Both the position numbers and the translations under genes were made by a program. DNA of 64,000 nt from Parelaphostrongylus tenuis. Lineage: Eukaryota; Nematoda; Chromadorea; Rhabditida; Metastrongylidae. Positions 22,001 through 37,000 of the stretch are shown piece by piece. Location: NCBI GenBank assembly GCA_019055375.1, contig JAHQIW010002308.1, positions 124,001 to 188,000 on the forward strand, in the 5' to 3' direction. Positions within the stretch are counted from its first letter, which is position 1. The number at the start of each line of letters is the position of its first letter. A model generated the notes under the pieces. That model was not told where the DNA came from. It saw nothing but the letters and a program-made list of their open reading frames with translations, and did no database searches.

Positions 22001-25000
22001 TCATGAAGCGTAGTTGTGTTTGTTTATTTTATGATCTTTCCCTTCTTCCGGAAAAATATGACTCTTTATTTGAACGATTAAACACCCTGCGATCTTCATG
22101 TATAAGATGTCCATTTACCGATTTTCGTATTGTTCATCAACCCAACTACGTTGTTGCAATTCTCGGTTCAGGCTTTCAAATCAAGACCCTTGAAAAAGCA
22201 GAAAGCGCGTTTTTTTCAAAGGTTTGAAATACGCTGTAGATAACGGTAATGATCCGATTTTTTACTCTATTGCTTTTTAGCAGTGTTACGGTACTATAAC
22301 TATATTTCCAAGAATGTTGAATAGTAATAAACAGATTTTTAGACCTCGGGCGGAAGTCGAACCTGTTTCTTACTATTTTTGGGAACGCACTTATACACTA
22401 TTTTCACATCCTTAAATTGTTTCTCATCTAATAGTAAGTGAAGTACGTACTTGGTTGAGGAACTACCAAGTGCAGCGAAGGAACGTAAACCAATGCAAAC
22501 TACTCACATTGCAGCAACTTTTTTTGACTAGTAAGTGTCAGGAGGTGTCTGTGATAATAATCCAGAATCTCTATGACAGTTGTTACTGTGGGCTATAGAT
22601 GGAAGCTCCGACAACCTGACAGTATACCGTCATTATGGAGAATGCTATACTATCAGCATACTTTTCTGTGGATGGAATATCCAAGTATCAACAAATAGAA
22701 TTTCTGTCGTCTTCACTCTTCTCAGATGGGAGTCGTCGATTTTGGTTTTAAAATCTATTTCTATAATTCAATTAAGGATTGTTTCTAGAGCAGTATTGGT
22801 TTCTGTGGTAAGCTTAAATCTACTATCTGTTATTGTAGTACGAATGTCGACCTAAATAATCAAATATCAACTTCAGCTTAAGTAAAGCATATGCCTTGAG
22901 GTTTTTTTTTGTCTTAAACCTATCTCGTTACTTAAACGGTGTTGCTCAGATCATATCTTTCATAATTTTAGATACTCCTCGCCCATACTGGAGAAGTCAG
23001 ACAGAAAATGATCTATTACAACGATTAGAACAACTTGCCGCAAAGATGCAAAATGGTGACGACGGTGCGAATTCCACGCAGTCTCTTAATGGTTTGTTTG
23101 ATTTCTATCATAATCTTTGCTGTAGGAATTTACACATCATATCTGTGGAGATGGAGAAAGGGTAGCGCAGTGGTTAGTGATGCAATATCAGATACCTAAG
23201 TGGTAAGCGGTACCCTAGTTCAACCCCCTCCCCAAAACTTTTATGCAAGCAACCAACTGAACACCTTAGATCGGCTACCACAAGGCTAGGGAGAACTTTC
23301 TTGGCTATCATTCTACGACGTTCAGAAAGAAGACGAATTTGTATAGCAGCAGCTCAAGCTACGCGTGAAATGTTTGAAGACTTTTGTGCAGGATGACTGC
23401 AGGGAGACGAATCAAATGCCATACGTGCAGAGACCCATCCAGCAGACTGTGATAATGGGTCGCATAGAATAGAAATAAAAACCTCATTTCATTTCGAGGA
23501 CTAATACCGTAAGGTTGTGGAAGTAGTTACTTTTTTGGTGTTGTACACTACACACTGCTTGAATGGCCCTCATCAGAACAAGTCATGTTCGTGGAAGCAT
23601 ATTTTTTTCATTAGTATCTTACCAGCTAAGCAAAGTCATCCATAAAGTCCTGGGATCACTACTAGATTTTTTAATACCTAACATTTTGCAGTCACTGTTC
23701 TTGCGAGTCTGAGGTGGTTTTGTTATTTCACCAGCTTACACCTAACTGCACAATCGAACAGATTCTAGAACATATTTTCACATGGATGGCCTAGGTAAGA
23801 TCCTCAACTGCACAGTTACGTTTAACGCCGAAGAATTTCCAAGCTATGGTGTGGCGTTAGGCCATTGGGCAGAGTTTGCTACAGTAACCTGGAGCAAGGT
23901 TCTCGACACTGCTCGACACATTGTACTATTTATTACTCAAAATGACACGTGTTGTCAATAGGTATCTGTTTGTTACCCGAGATATCCGTTGGCACAGAAT
24001 ACATACTAGATTTCAATGTATATTGATCCCCTCATTACCTCCTGCACTACTAGTAGTTCTTAATTAGGAGTTATGTTTAGCATATATATTTCTTTGAACT
24101 GGAGATTATGGTTATTTCAGAGTCAGTGATTTCTGATTATTCTATTATCGTTGATGAAGTCAAGCTCGACGCGACTATGCCGTGGACGGTAGATCTGGAA
24201 AATAGCGAACTACCAGCTGCTCCAGATGAGGCTAAAGTTGAAGAAGGACAAGAAGAAAACGATGATACATTGGCTGAAGAAGCTCTTATGACACAGGTTA
24301 TGGAAAGGTTGAACGCTGAAGGCGAGAACGAGGTACCTCTCTACTTAAAGCTCTTGCATGTAAAAATAATGAAGTGGTCGATGTAAAACGAATTTTTGGT
24401 GAGACATAGCTCATTCTTGGATGATAATTTCAATCGTTGTAATTTCGTTCTAGACTGGAGGCTGTTTTAGGCCCACCACTCGACCATCGAGGACTTTTTT
24501 TCTGATTCTGAATCACCTTCAAAGCCTTGTTATTCCATACAATCGTGAGTATAAAGAATGTTGTTTGCAGTGTTTATTTGTAGTGTCAGGAATAGACTAT
24601 TTAGACAAAGCAGTAAATTTTTATTCTTCTAATTTCTTAAGCATAAAGTTTTGCGAACTTAGGCGTTGGGTCACACTGGATATCGATCTGCCTCTGAAGC
24701 TTCGCGTAAGCACGGAAACCCAACAATCTGGTTCAAATCATTCCAACGTCACTGGGGCATTCGCAGACGCCAGCTTTCATCCGGTTCGCTTTTTTAATGG
24801 CAGTATTGTTATATAAATTACAATTGTCACAGTGACAGTGTGTCTGTCCAATAAGACTATTTAGATTTATCGTCTTGAGTTTGGTTTTGACTACAATAAA
24901 AAGCAATTGGATGGGGTAAAAGGTCCATCTTTTCCACTTGAGAGCTAATTTTTTGCTTTCATCGTTTATATTGTCTTTAGTCATCTATGAACCACATTTT

Positions 25001-28000
25001 TTGCAGATGCCCATGAATCTGGCAGTAAACGACACGATTATGCTGAACACATCAACTGACGGTATACTTGGCTCCATTTTTTAATATAACAATACAAACT
25101 ATTTCTATAGAAATATGAGGCTTACGGTGTTATTCACATAGAAGGTATTCTATTAGGTTGAAAGAAAGTTGTGGGGCACTTGTAAGAAACTGAAAACTTA
25201 TGCACGAACTCTCGACTAAAAACATATAAAAATTTTCCAAATAAAAGCCAATGCTTTCTACGACTTTCTACCATAGGTCTGCCAAATTTCGGATTTGGTC
25301 GAAGTCGACCATTCTTTTGCCTTTGAGTCAAAGGACTCTGACATGTTTCTTCAGCTTCATCGAGCTATTCAAATCAGTGACCATTTAAAAAGTGTTACGT
25401 TGATCGGAAACGGCCAAAGTCGGATGGAGCGCAATCTGGTGTAGGCGGGATGCGGCAGAACCTCGACTCCGTCGAATCATCAGACTTGTCTTTGCTTTTT
25501 TCGGCAGTATGCGAACTGCATTTTCTTGCTACATCAAAACGTGCTTTCGGTTGATCAAAGCCGGGTACTCCTGCTGGAACATGGTGAGGACTTGTAAGGA
25601 AGTGCAAATAAAGACGAGTAAAATCTAGGCTTTAGTAGGAGAAGCTCACATACGGAACTGTATTATTCCCATGATATGCATGTGAGTTATCTCATGCTTA
25701 CTAAGTCTTTCCAACCGTAGTGCAATCTAACCTGATGTCTAAAGTCAACGATGGACGTAGAGTTATTCTCATGATGAGACAAATGAGACGTGCAGCGATG
25801 TTTGTCTAGTGATTTTTTGAAATCACAGAGTTTTTATTTCCATTGCGTCCAGGCATACATTGTAATAATTTATTTGTTCTCTTGAGGAGAGGAACTGGAT
25901 ATGGTGGATACTACATCGGAAATTTTCGGGTCTGAGTGCGGCAAGTATAGAACTTTTGGTTTTTACGTACGCGTCGATTCCAGATCCTCAGGTAACTGCT
26001 GAATTCATACAAAAGAACATTGATTTGGAAGGAAGCGGATAGAATTTTACGACGGGTGATCAAACAGTGATATAAGAGTAAGGGGGGGGGGGCCATTTTT
26101 ATTGAGTCTTCTCATAAGTTTGAGCACTAGAGCAGTGAACACCAGATTTATAAACCAGAAGTAATCAAAATTGCTCAACAAACACTTCAAATTATATGCT
26201 GTCAGCCTGAACACGTTTCCTGCCATCTCTCGCGCAACAAGTCAATACCGCACTCGTAAAACTCATTCTTGCATTCAAAAAGTTGTCAATCCTTGACGCA
26301 AATGATTGATGTCTCACAACTTCTTCTTGCTCAGAAAGTACTCCAGCGTCAGGACCAGGTGATAGTCACACGGCCAAATATCACGACTATATGGCGGATG
26401 GTCCAACTCCTAGCCCAGTTCGGTCAATTTCCTTTTTTGTCAAATCTCGATCAACTTACCGTGGACGTTCGGATCGTAACGGGTCCTCCAAATTGGTGTT
26501 CCCGCTGCGAGACTCAAGAAAGGACCGAAACGCTGTTTGCTTAGACATAAATCCTTGGTCCTTTGCACGGTTGATGTTCTCGAAGTCGGTGTGTGCATAG
26601 TTCCCCAAATCGTGCTCGCAAAGTAGCGAATTGCGATAAAGACTTTTTTGATTGGCCATGATGTGGCGAGTATTGACAAATCTGCTACCAAAAAATGCTC
26701 AGGAAATTCTGCATAAGCGGTATTGATTTGTTGCCTGAGAGATGTCAGAAATGTGTTCAGGCTGACAACGTATACTTTGGATAGTGTTGTTGAGCAATTT
26801 TGGTTATTCCTGGTTAATAATGTCGGTTGCTCAATGCTCTAATACCAAAACTTATGAGAAGGTCCAATATACTGTACCTGTTAACGTTTTTTCAAGAGTA
26901 GTCAACAAGCGCACAATTCATGATAAGTCTCGTAAAGAATGTAAAGTAGTCCATCTGTTTAGCTCTACAGAACATGTAATGTGGGGAGTGACTATATCTA
27001 TTTTGTATGGTAAGGGTATTTGTTTCACGCCGTTATGGCCGTGTTCTTGGATCCCAAATTGAAAACCCTGAGTGGAACATTTACGTTTACGAAACTATAA
27101 AGATTTGTGTAACAATCAATGCAATGACTTTTTGAGACCTCGTTCAAAAACGCTATGATCTGACAATGTATTTTAAGCCTTTTATGAGACCTGTTATGGG
27201 CACTGATGCAGTGCAAAACGCGTGTATCAGCCTTTTACTTGCTTTTTCGTCAATCACTTTCTTGGGGATCAACCCCTACATAAAGATTTCGGCTGCGAAC
27301 CCTTTTGCATACAACGTACGGTTGAACAATCATCGTGACAATCTCATAAGGATAGAACATGTTTTAAGCCGTTAGGTCTAGTGCTTTACAGGCGCCTGTT
27401 TCGTGCTACGAGGACTCATCAGTAGCACTCTCCCTCGGTTCAGCCGATCACCTGAGGCTAAATAATCCTCTTTTAAGGAACCGACGCTGAGTAATAGATT
27501 CACCGAAAGTCAGATAATGGACTCGACTGCCGGACACCACAGTTTCAGGTTATCCCATCACGATTTCTTAATGGGAAATTTCGCCTCAGGGGATCGGCTG
27601 AACCGAAGGAGGTGTTGCTGATGAGTCCCGGTAGGACGAAACAGGCGTCTCTATAGCACTAGATCTAACGGCTCAAAACATGTGATATCCTTATTAGATT
27701 ATATCGTTTTGAGCTGCTCTATAATAAAACGCTCGAAAGGAGAGGTATAATCATCCTGACATACTTCTAGAGCGTAGGATTGTCGAAAGCTCAGGTATGG
27801 CTGTTACGTGGGCAGCCAAGCGAAAAGGCACAGTGCAACAGACGAGGCTGAAAGGCTGAAACACATGTCGCGCACTGTATAGGTGCCCATTGAAGACATC
27901 ATGAGAGACTCGAAATACAATGGCAGATTATAACAAGTTATTTCGTATAGATACGGACGAACGAGATACAATCCCTAGTTGACTCATAGTCCATGTACGG

Positions 28001-31000
28001 AGGCAACCTTTCAGTGATTTACTTTATTTGATTTGAGATATTCATGGGTATCGATCCCGTAGCGTCCAGTGGACATCCATTCCTCCAGCAGACACAGAAT
28101 CCGATGGAGAATTCGACATTTCCTTCCTAATTCGACATTTCCTCATTTGATGGTAAACCATTATGGAGATGGCTACGAAACTGTCTTTGCTATTGGTTGT
28201 TTGCCTGAGAGCTCTGAAAAGGGACACTGAAGTAGTGTTACTGCTTTGAGGTTTTGAAGGTGTGAAGCTCTGAAAGCTATACTTCTTGAGTTACTCAATA
28301 ACACCAGGATGGCAGGTAATCGAAGAAGAGAATCCATTTGTTGCGATGTGAAGTTTGACGGCCATATCCGTGGATAATGGAAGACGATTGCTCAATCATT
28401 TCAGTTCGATCCTATCCTCGGTTTCTCTTTTTTGTCTTGTTTCGGATGTATGCCGCACTTCTTTACCAACTCAGCACCTTTTCGTCACTACTCTACCTGT
28501 TCAGGTAGTTGAACTTTTAGTTAATCACCTCTGGTACTTGGCTACTTTCTGCAATGTTTACTACTTAGCCATATTTTACTCTAAACCATATTAACCTTAC
28601 TTTTTATTGTTATTTAATGAGACAGCGCCTGTAGTGCAGTGGTTGGAGGTGCACTGCAGTACACACGTTTGTCGCTGATAATATCGCACCTCGGATTCAG
28701 CAATCCTTCTATTTCTCCCAAGTTGTTAAATGGTACTAAACTTATCTGAGAGCATAATAGGTCACTTGACCACTGCAGGTCAATGTACAAGCTAGTTTAT
28801 GCATTTGCTGCCTCGAACGACACTCGGAGGAATATCGTGCATCGCACATCTTTTAGGGATTGACCAACGCCTGCAGCTTTATCTTTCATTTATCCCTCTG
28901 TTTTTTGAAAAATGTCTGGATTGCAATTTTGGACCACTATCAATCTCACAGCATCAGAGTGAATGAAAGACCCATGCTCGTACAATTTTTGGCTTCTTTC
29001 GTCTCATGGAACGCAAAAAGTTCCGTATTTCCTCTTCTTCAGCATGAGGTCTTTGCGCTGTAGTTCGACTTACAATTTTTTTTTGTTTTTTACCCCGATC
29101 GGTCATAGGCACTACCACTTCTTACATTGAGTGTCTCCTCAGCATTCATCCTCCACAAAGTTCTTCAAACATTCTACTAATATCGTATCAGTGCTAAAAA
29201 ACGTATAAAGATAAAAAGACATATTGATTTCATATGTTATTTCGGCCGCTATTTGAGGATTTAATCTTTTTCAAACATCGTAGAATACTAGTCGTGAAAA
29301 TTTTCTTTGCAATCGTGGCGGTAACCAAACCAAAGCGTTCTTTGAGGCGTCTGTAAATAGACTGCGGGAGAGTGGTGGAGAGGAGACTGAATCGGCGCCT
29401 TGATTGCCACCTTGTTTTTCTGGCGTACTGCAACACTAACTACTGCGTTATCTCTCCCAAAATCTGAGGACTGCTATAAATAAAATTATACGCTTTTTGC
29501 GACATAGTATTTCAGTATTACATTTGATGCATCCTAATCTTACTTTTGCGTTTACCACTCTACATTATATACGATAGTGGCAACTTGCCTGTTATACAGC
29601 AACAAATGAAGATTCGCTCCTTTTTTCTGGACAAAGAATTTTCATTACTTTTAGTAATCATTCGAAAGCATAAATTTTCGGACTACAGCGCTACGTTGCC
29701 GTTTTTGAGAAAAAACTTCTTAACGCTTTAGCGAAAGAAAACATTTGTTTCACCACGCGCATATTTTTCTTGGGAGAGAGCTCTTCCTTCAGGCTATTGG
29801 TGATAATTCGATAGCATAATTTTCCACGATTCTATCGCTATGCTCATTTTCTGGAAAGATTTCACTGCAGTGTAACAAGGAAAATAATATCGAGTATCAC
29901 ATGTTCGATGCGCTTGTTTACCGGCTGATCTACGATCGGGGTGTCTGGTGGCCGTAGATTCGCTACGGCGGCCTGCCATCTATCGATCGAAATACGTTGG
30001 CTCGTCACATGTGAAGTTCGAATTTTATCGTTTAATTTGGAATTTTCTTCTCTGCTGCGAAGGAACTTCAGATAAAACGTACGACATCGATGATACGAGA
30101 CTTTTTCTAAACGTTGATATGCTTTTCGCTCTTCCAGCGAAGTAATAGTAGAATATTGCGCTGCCGATGTAAAACATAATTTTGTTTTGAATTTTACAGC
30201 GTTATAAAAGGTTTTATCGGAAAACGGCCTTGTAACACAGTAGTCAGAGTTTTTGAGCTTCCGAATCATCACGACAACTCTTATGAAAAGTTTTTGTCCA
30301 GCGAAGGAAATCGAATCTTCATTTGTCGCCATACAACCAGACAAATATTCAATATTGCTAATCATTACTTTAGCATCAGTTTATTTCCCTCTCTTAGTTG
30401 TTGCTGAATGAAGGATTAGTTCACGTACCTGATGAGCGATCTCTTTTTGAACATCTTGGAGATCTCGTGAAGAAGTCAGTATCACCACCTTCTTTCTCCA
30501 GCAGGATAATTTTACAACTAAAATTTCACATTTGAGATGCGATCCTGACATTCTTTTTGGCTATGACACCTCTCGCTTATCTTGGGGTTACATTCTCAAG
30601 AGAGCTTCCGCCATTGGATATGTTAACTTCCATCAAAGCATCGGTCGATATTCACGAGTTACGTTCCTTTCTTTCATTTTTTTTTTTTTGTTAATACGGT
30701 TTCAATACCTTATCCCATGTTTAGTTTGCTGTTTGCAACATAATTCACTGATTTACTTTTCTCAGAGAAAGTTATCGCATTATATCCAATTTGCGAATAA
30801 AGCTTACAAGAGATTAGTGTCTTTTCTGTCTGAAAAGGGCAACGACCAATATTTCGGCGATTTTGCGCTCGTCAGGGCCAATACGTCCTATTTCATATCA
30901 TATGTGATTATTCGGTTAATATTCCATATATGTAATGAGAAAACTAGCGCTACAGAAAATCCATAGCTAATTTGTCGATATAGAAGAGGTTTACTAGTGT

Positions 31001-34000
31001 ATTGTCGCTCATTGTTCAAAAAAGCCTCACTCAAACTCAAAAATGAATCAGATAGGACTCCCTATCAGTTGTTATGTTCGTCACTCATCCTTCTATTCAT
31101 TCGTATGCTCTTATATTTATTCAAGAGTCCTCAAGGATTTCTCGCGCCGAAGTTTTTGATTCTTGCCTTCAACTTTTTATTACCATCTCAACATCCTCGT
31201 CGCTGTGCATCTCTGTCCTGTGCGTACTTAGAGGGGTGTTTGTACTTCTTGACTTTCCGTTATGATGTTCTTTTGAACATACATAGAATTGTCTACTAGT
31301 TTCAGCCTATGTATTCATCACCGCTTGTCTTACAGGAGGTAAGCTATATCATACCTGTACTTACGTACTCACTGTCTCTACCGTTAGGATCATATCACGT
31401 AATAGTTTGTTATTCGCAGACGGTTTATAGACGGTTTCGAACATGTAGACGACTCAATGTGTTGAATGTAATCTCTATACTTTCTACGGAGTTTTCTAGA
31501 CTACTGTTTTTGAGACCATTCAGTAATGACACTTACTCCAATAGTTTTTGTAAGTGATGGAAGGTGAATGTTTCCGCAGTATGTCCTGATTGCAGAGACA
31601 GAAAGTGCATGACATGGGTTTAGTAGAATTACTAGATCTCTTGTAAGGCATACGGTAAGAATGCATAGGCACAATGAGACCTCTGTCCGCATAAGAGGTG
31701 GAAAGTTCACGTTTATAGCCGGACAAGTACTTCTCCTTGTGAATGTAGGACAGAAAGGCTTGACGATGAGAACGTCGAAGTGATGCTGAGAATCCTCAGA
31801 CGCGAGACAAAAGTGTTGACGTGGAAAACCCTTCAGGCCTCTTGAATAAGCTTTAAGAGTAAAGAATAATTAGAAGTGGGAAATGCTTGAACATAACAAA
31901 TGGTATGGCGCCTTATTTCAGATCCATTTTCTAGTTGAGTCGGGTTTATTTTAACAGTTTGTGACAACACGTCAGTGACCTCTGCCATTAAGTAGCTTGG
32001 CGATGGGTTTCTATATAATAGATAGACTTATGAATTGGTTTTGCAATATTTCCACTATCTATACGATATATGAATCAAATAATTATAAATGGTATGTTAT
32101 AGTACGTCTAGGCTTTGAGGGAAAGCGAAATCGCCGAAACATTTGTCATTGCTTATTTCGAAAGACGATACCAACTTCGCGGAATTTGATGCGAAAAAGA
32201 ACAGTTCGTGAGATGATTTTCACTTTGCCGCTAAAGTTTATGGAGAGTCGATTTTCTGATTTTTTCATACAGACTTTCAACATTTGCTAAACAGTTTCTA
32301 TATTTCAACATAAATTATTCTTTATCGAAAATTTTTAGGTTATCAACCACTTTTGGACCTTCACTATGATCTTCCTGAAGAGATAGTGCCACCGTTTGGA
32401 AGACTTCTGCGAGCAGTTTGGCGAATTCTTCGATCAGAATTGCAGCTGAGGTGCTTGGTTCATGCACATTTACTAAATAATCAAAAATAATGTAGCCAAA
32501 CTGTTTTATTCGCATTACGAGACATTATGTAAATGCCTTGTGAATTGTTCTTTGATACAGTTGATGACTGTCAAATAATATTCATCAATTCACATTTTAT
32601 TTTTGCTCTTTCTCCCAAACGAGTTTCAAAATCACTAATCGACAAATCATCCAAATTTTCAAAAATTAAAAAATGATTTCTTCTTTGGCATCACTCCTAC
32701 ATTCACTTGGCGTAATCTTGCTTGAATCTACTTTCTCTCCTCATTACATCTTACATTACAGCATATTGAATTTAGTTCGTATATGTATTTTTTAACTTAC
32801 TCTCTTCGCGTTGAAAAATTGTGTCTATCAGTATGACCTAAGAAGTGTGAATATGTATATATCTATTGAAGATGCTACGATAAAGCGACGGCGGCTTTGA
32901 ATATTTTGAAGAAGAAATTGCCGATTTTTGATGATCGGTCGCTTAGCCAAGAAGTGCTGGGGTCTGACAAACCAAGATAGTAAGCCATTCAAGACACATT
33001 AGTCTTTGTGGAGACTTACTGTTGGCTTACAATGTGTTTTAGTTTGTCGGTTGCCAAATATGTCAACAAGCTTTCACTTCTCAATATCTCGCTGTTAAGT
33101 GAGATTAATTGGTTTCTGAAAACAGCTGAGATGGCTCGTGTCTACGGAATTCAGTTCTATGAGTTGTGTTTTCCAATATGCTCTGCTCAGTTTTTTCAAA
33201 AACCATCTCTAGAATTCAGTCAGGCTCGAAGGAATCTCATAAGAGTACTCTCAGATAAGAGTCTGTTTCGATGATTTTTTTATAAGAAGAGGCTATACAC
33301 ATTAAAACGGATTATTTAATGAGGTGAGATGAATATGAAGGTTTAGGTGTGGAGCAGAGGTTCGCAATTACGTGTGGAATCAATGATGTTCAGACTAGCC
33401 CATACGCAACACTATTTCCTACCATCAGTAACACCATCGCAGAGAGTGAAGTGAGATTTCTGCACAGCTTTACTGTTCTATAATTTTTCTTTATAGCACT
33501 ATTGTAACAGTAAAATTTGACTTACAAAGTATACCGCTCAAAATACGCTAGAGTTAACAGGAATTGCGTACTGCAGTGATACTGGTGGTTTGTTAGTTTC
33601 ATGTTTATTTAGAAAGGAACTCTTTTAATACTAAAGCTTCACAGTTTCTAGGATGCAGGCTCCTGAGCAGTTGCAACTGATTATGGAACCACTTTCCGCA
33701 GTGTATTTTGACCCTGTGATTGTTCTCGACTTTCAAGTAAGTCATTTTTTTTTAATTTTGGTAATCCTACATTAAAATGTCGACGTTAAACGTTTTTGTG
33801 ATTTCAATCGAAGCTATCTTTATTTCAGTCTCTATATCCGTCCATGGCCATCGCCTACAATTATTGCTTCTCAACATTGTTTGGAAAGGTAAGATATTTA
33901 TTTAACGCTGCGAATAGCGGCATGCTATCCAGCAAGGCACATGGTTAGTGTAAGGACCGAATGCGAATCCGGTAAGTTCTGCACTGCTTACTTTCATTTC

Positions 34001-37000
34001 AATGACTAAGGTGTTGTGTTGAGATTTGAGTGTGATATCGTTGCAAATTCTTTTAACAATAGTCTACTGTCTTCTACAAATTTCTCTTATCTTCCAATTC
34101 ATTATAAATTTGATTTTTTTGAGTATCAGGTCTCTGAACTGGAAAGTATGCATCGAGACAACGAGGATGTTATGGAGATTGGCGCAATAAAGTACAGAGC
34201 TCCGGTCAGCGTTTTCATGATTTTGAAAAAGTTCTTGCTTCAGATTTAACTCTAACTTGATTTGACCGAGTGCATTTTACGAGTAGTAACGAGTCGGCGT
34301 TCAGCAATGTTTTGCAGCGCATTTTTAGTCATTTTTTATAGTGAGCGGTTGCATACGATAACATTTGCTCGTCATACTACTCTGAGAACCAAGGAAGTCT
34401 GTGTCAGAGAAACCATTGAATAATATCGATGGTGCAGCAAAAAGGACACCCTTCTTATGGTGTTTGACTTCTACTCAGTAGTGATTAAGCGCTATCACTG
34501 ATTATAATCTACAGGGTGTTTCGAATATATGTTAAAGTAGATGCATAAGGTTCCTAAAGAGTATTGGAGGATTCTGAGGAACAATTTTGAAAGAATATAA
34601 TCGGACTCAAAAAAATTGTGTGCGACATTTAAGATGGATTTTCTTTGATGATCTAATAGAGAATTTTTGATTTATCACGCAGGATTTTCTGTGGCTCTTT
34701 AGACCTCAAAGTTAGGTAGTTGAACCTGTGTATGAGTGATATAATAGTAAAGATTCTAGTAGACTACGGATTTACATGGATATAGTGGATATAGGAGCAG
34801 CTCTATTATATTGAAACTAATTTTGTGTGCGGAGCTCGAATTCAATTTTATGAAGTAAGAAAGCAAGAAAGTGAGCACTGTAAGGGCAGTGTCCGAGCAA
34901 AGTGGAGAAGACTGGCAAGTGGGTCTTCGCATATGGTAGACTAAGTAGACCTTTGTAACCTGATTCATTCAAATTTTGCAGCACTTATACAGCCTTGAAC
35001 GTGGTAGATTGATGTATAGTATGAAGTTTTCATGCACATCACAGTAGGATCAAAGATGGAAAAGGAAGCGCTGAACATTTTTCTAGAAGAGAAATCTTTG
35101 TTACTTGTTCAGATCATGTGGCTCCTATTCACAGGTTTCTTGTAATGCTTTTCAAGTTACGAGTGATTGTTGGTGAACTAGCGTTGTTATATTCTACTTC
35201 TTTAGTAGTTTATACACATCAGCATCAATTATCGCTTTTATAGTCGTCCTATACTACTGATTGGCGCCTAGGATCTTCCTACTCTTGAGAACTCATATCC
35301 TTGACACTTAGTTTTGAAGCCTTATGTCTATCGCGCGTCCACAAGCACTTCTCTGATCGAAGTCTGACGACATTTGTAGTTTTTCTTTTCCTATGGAAGC
35401 GTTACGAAGTTTGAGTCTTTGAAAAGAAGGAAATAGTTTTCTTTTTTCTCTTGAAACCTAGTTTCAAGCAGTTCCAAATGTTACAAGTGTTGAAAAAATC
35501 TCTAGAATTGCAGAAAGTTGAATAAAAATCAAGCTCTGAATATGGTTTGAAGCCACGGTAAAAAATCAGTTTGTCAAATAAGTCTGTTCGGAAACTTTGT
35601 CACATCAGAATACTTAATTCTTTTTCAAAAATGATTCAACAGACATTGCAATCAAGTATTTTGAGATCCCGCTCAAGAACAGTATAATGTGAAGATGTAT
35701 TTTGAGCTTTTCGGTCTGATATGGATCCTTTATTTTGAGCCTTTCGGCCTATACAGTGTGAGGCGCGTGTTTCTGGCTCCCGGCCTCCCCAGTTGCACGG
35801 TGCCTTTTCGTTCAGTCAGTTCCTGCGGGGTCTGCCCCTATACAGAGGAATCTACGACGAACCTTTTACAGTGGAATACGATGAAACAGTCACCTCGGCG
35901 TCCTTTCAAAGCGATTAAATGTCGATTGCATGGCGTTTGGCTGTTATATAGGCATGTTCGTCGCCGATTCCTCTAAATAGAGATAGGTCCCCAAAGAAAT
36001 GGTGAACGAAGAGGCATCGTGCAAGTCAGAAGGCTAAGAAACCGAAACATTGTCTTGAAGTGTATAAGTGACCATAACAGGCCTTATGAAAGGCTCAAAA
36101 TACATTGTCCGATTTCAAAACAATGTACTACGGTTGTTTCGATTTGGAAGTTTTTTATGCTATTCTTTATGTTACTCACGGAGCGGACAGTTTTAGCCAA
36201 TGGGTCCATTGCTACTAAAGCCGGCTTTTACGCTACGAATTCTAGTTTCTGTGAACATGAATTTTTATGAGATTATGTTATAGGACTGCTAATATCAATA
36301 AAATGAGTAAAACAGTGAAATTTTCTAGTTGTCGCTTATGCATAAAGTTCTATTCAGAAGTCAGTATTGGTGGATTGTGCTAACAAGAAAAACCTACACT
36401 GCTCGCCACTGTCGGCCGCCTTTGTCACTCGAACACAACGAGACGGTGTTCTTCCTACGTTACTTCGTGAGGTGTGGGCTAACACTTGAGTCGTTGCTCG
36501 GTAAATGCAGCATTTTTTTTTGAGGTCATTGGTGCTCGGATAATGGTGAAGAATTCGATGAAACATGCTACTGGCAAGGTTGTTCTTGTTCTCTTCTGTC
36601 ATGGTGTATACATTCAATGTTGATCTAGCCCTTGATCTTTTACCTGTACTTTTCCACATGTAACTCTCGCTTTTCGCTTTTGATATGTTCATGATGATAT
36701 GGGGTTTTTTCTTGACTACTGAACGCCTACAAACAACTGAAGTTCGGAAAGGAAACTTCCTCGTATCTCTCGGGAAGTAAATGTGTATAGTTTTTCAGAA
36801 TAGGAATATCCGTTTGAAATTATTGAAGACTTTTGACCCTAAGAATATTTTATTTGATGACAAGTCCAATAAAAAACCACTTGGAGACCTATCACCTTTC
36901 TACACAATTATTAGAGTTTTGGGATCTAAACACAATATTGTTTTCTGTTAGAATTATAGCTGATCGAGTATGTAATTTGCATTGCACATTATATGTATGG

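Noticed and set aside
24660..24800. Alternative frame reading SASEASRKHGNPTIWFKSF as a separate protein
   Set aside because: Two frames are open here; the one in phase with the previous REV3 exon is preferred, and neither has a motif strong enough to call a separate gene.
34516..34640. CAGGGTGTTTCGAATAT as the terminal repeat of a DNA transposon
   Set aside because: The end is suggestive of some transposon families, but no matching inverted partner or transposase was found nearby.
36472..36500. Apparent nonsense codon (TGA at 36487) in the REV3 polymerase exon, at a position resembling a conserved Arg
   Set aside because: A donor at 36472 ends the exon earlier in phase 0, and exon 36525-36578 then supplies ARIMVKNSMK in frame, so there is no stop in the message.
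36354..36692. 112-codon minus-strand frame
   Set aside because: It overlaps two confirmed REV3 exons on the other strand and has no recognisable domain.
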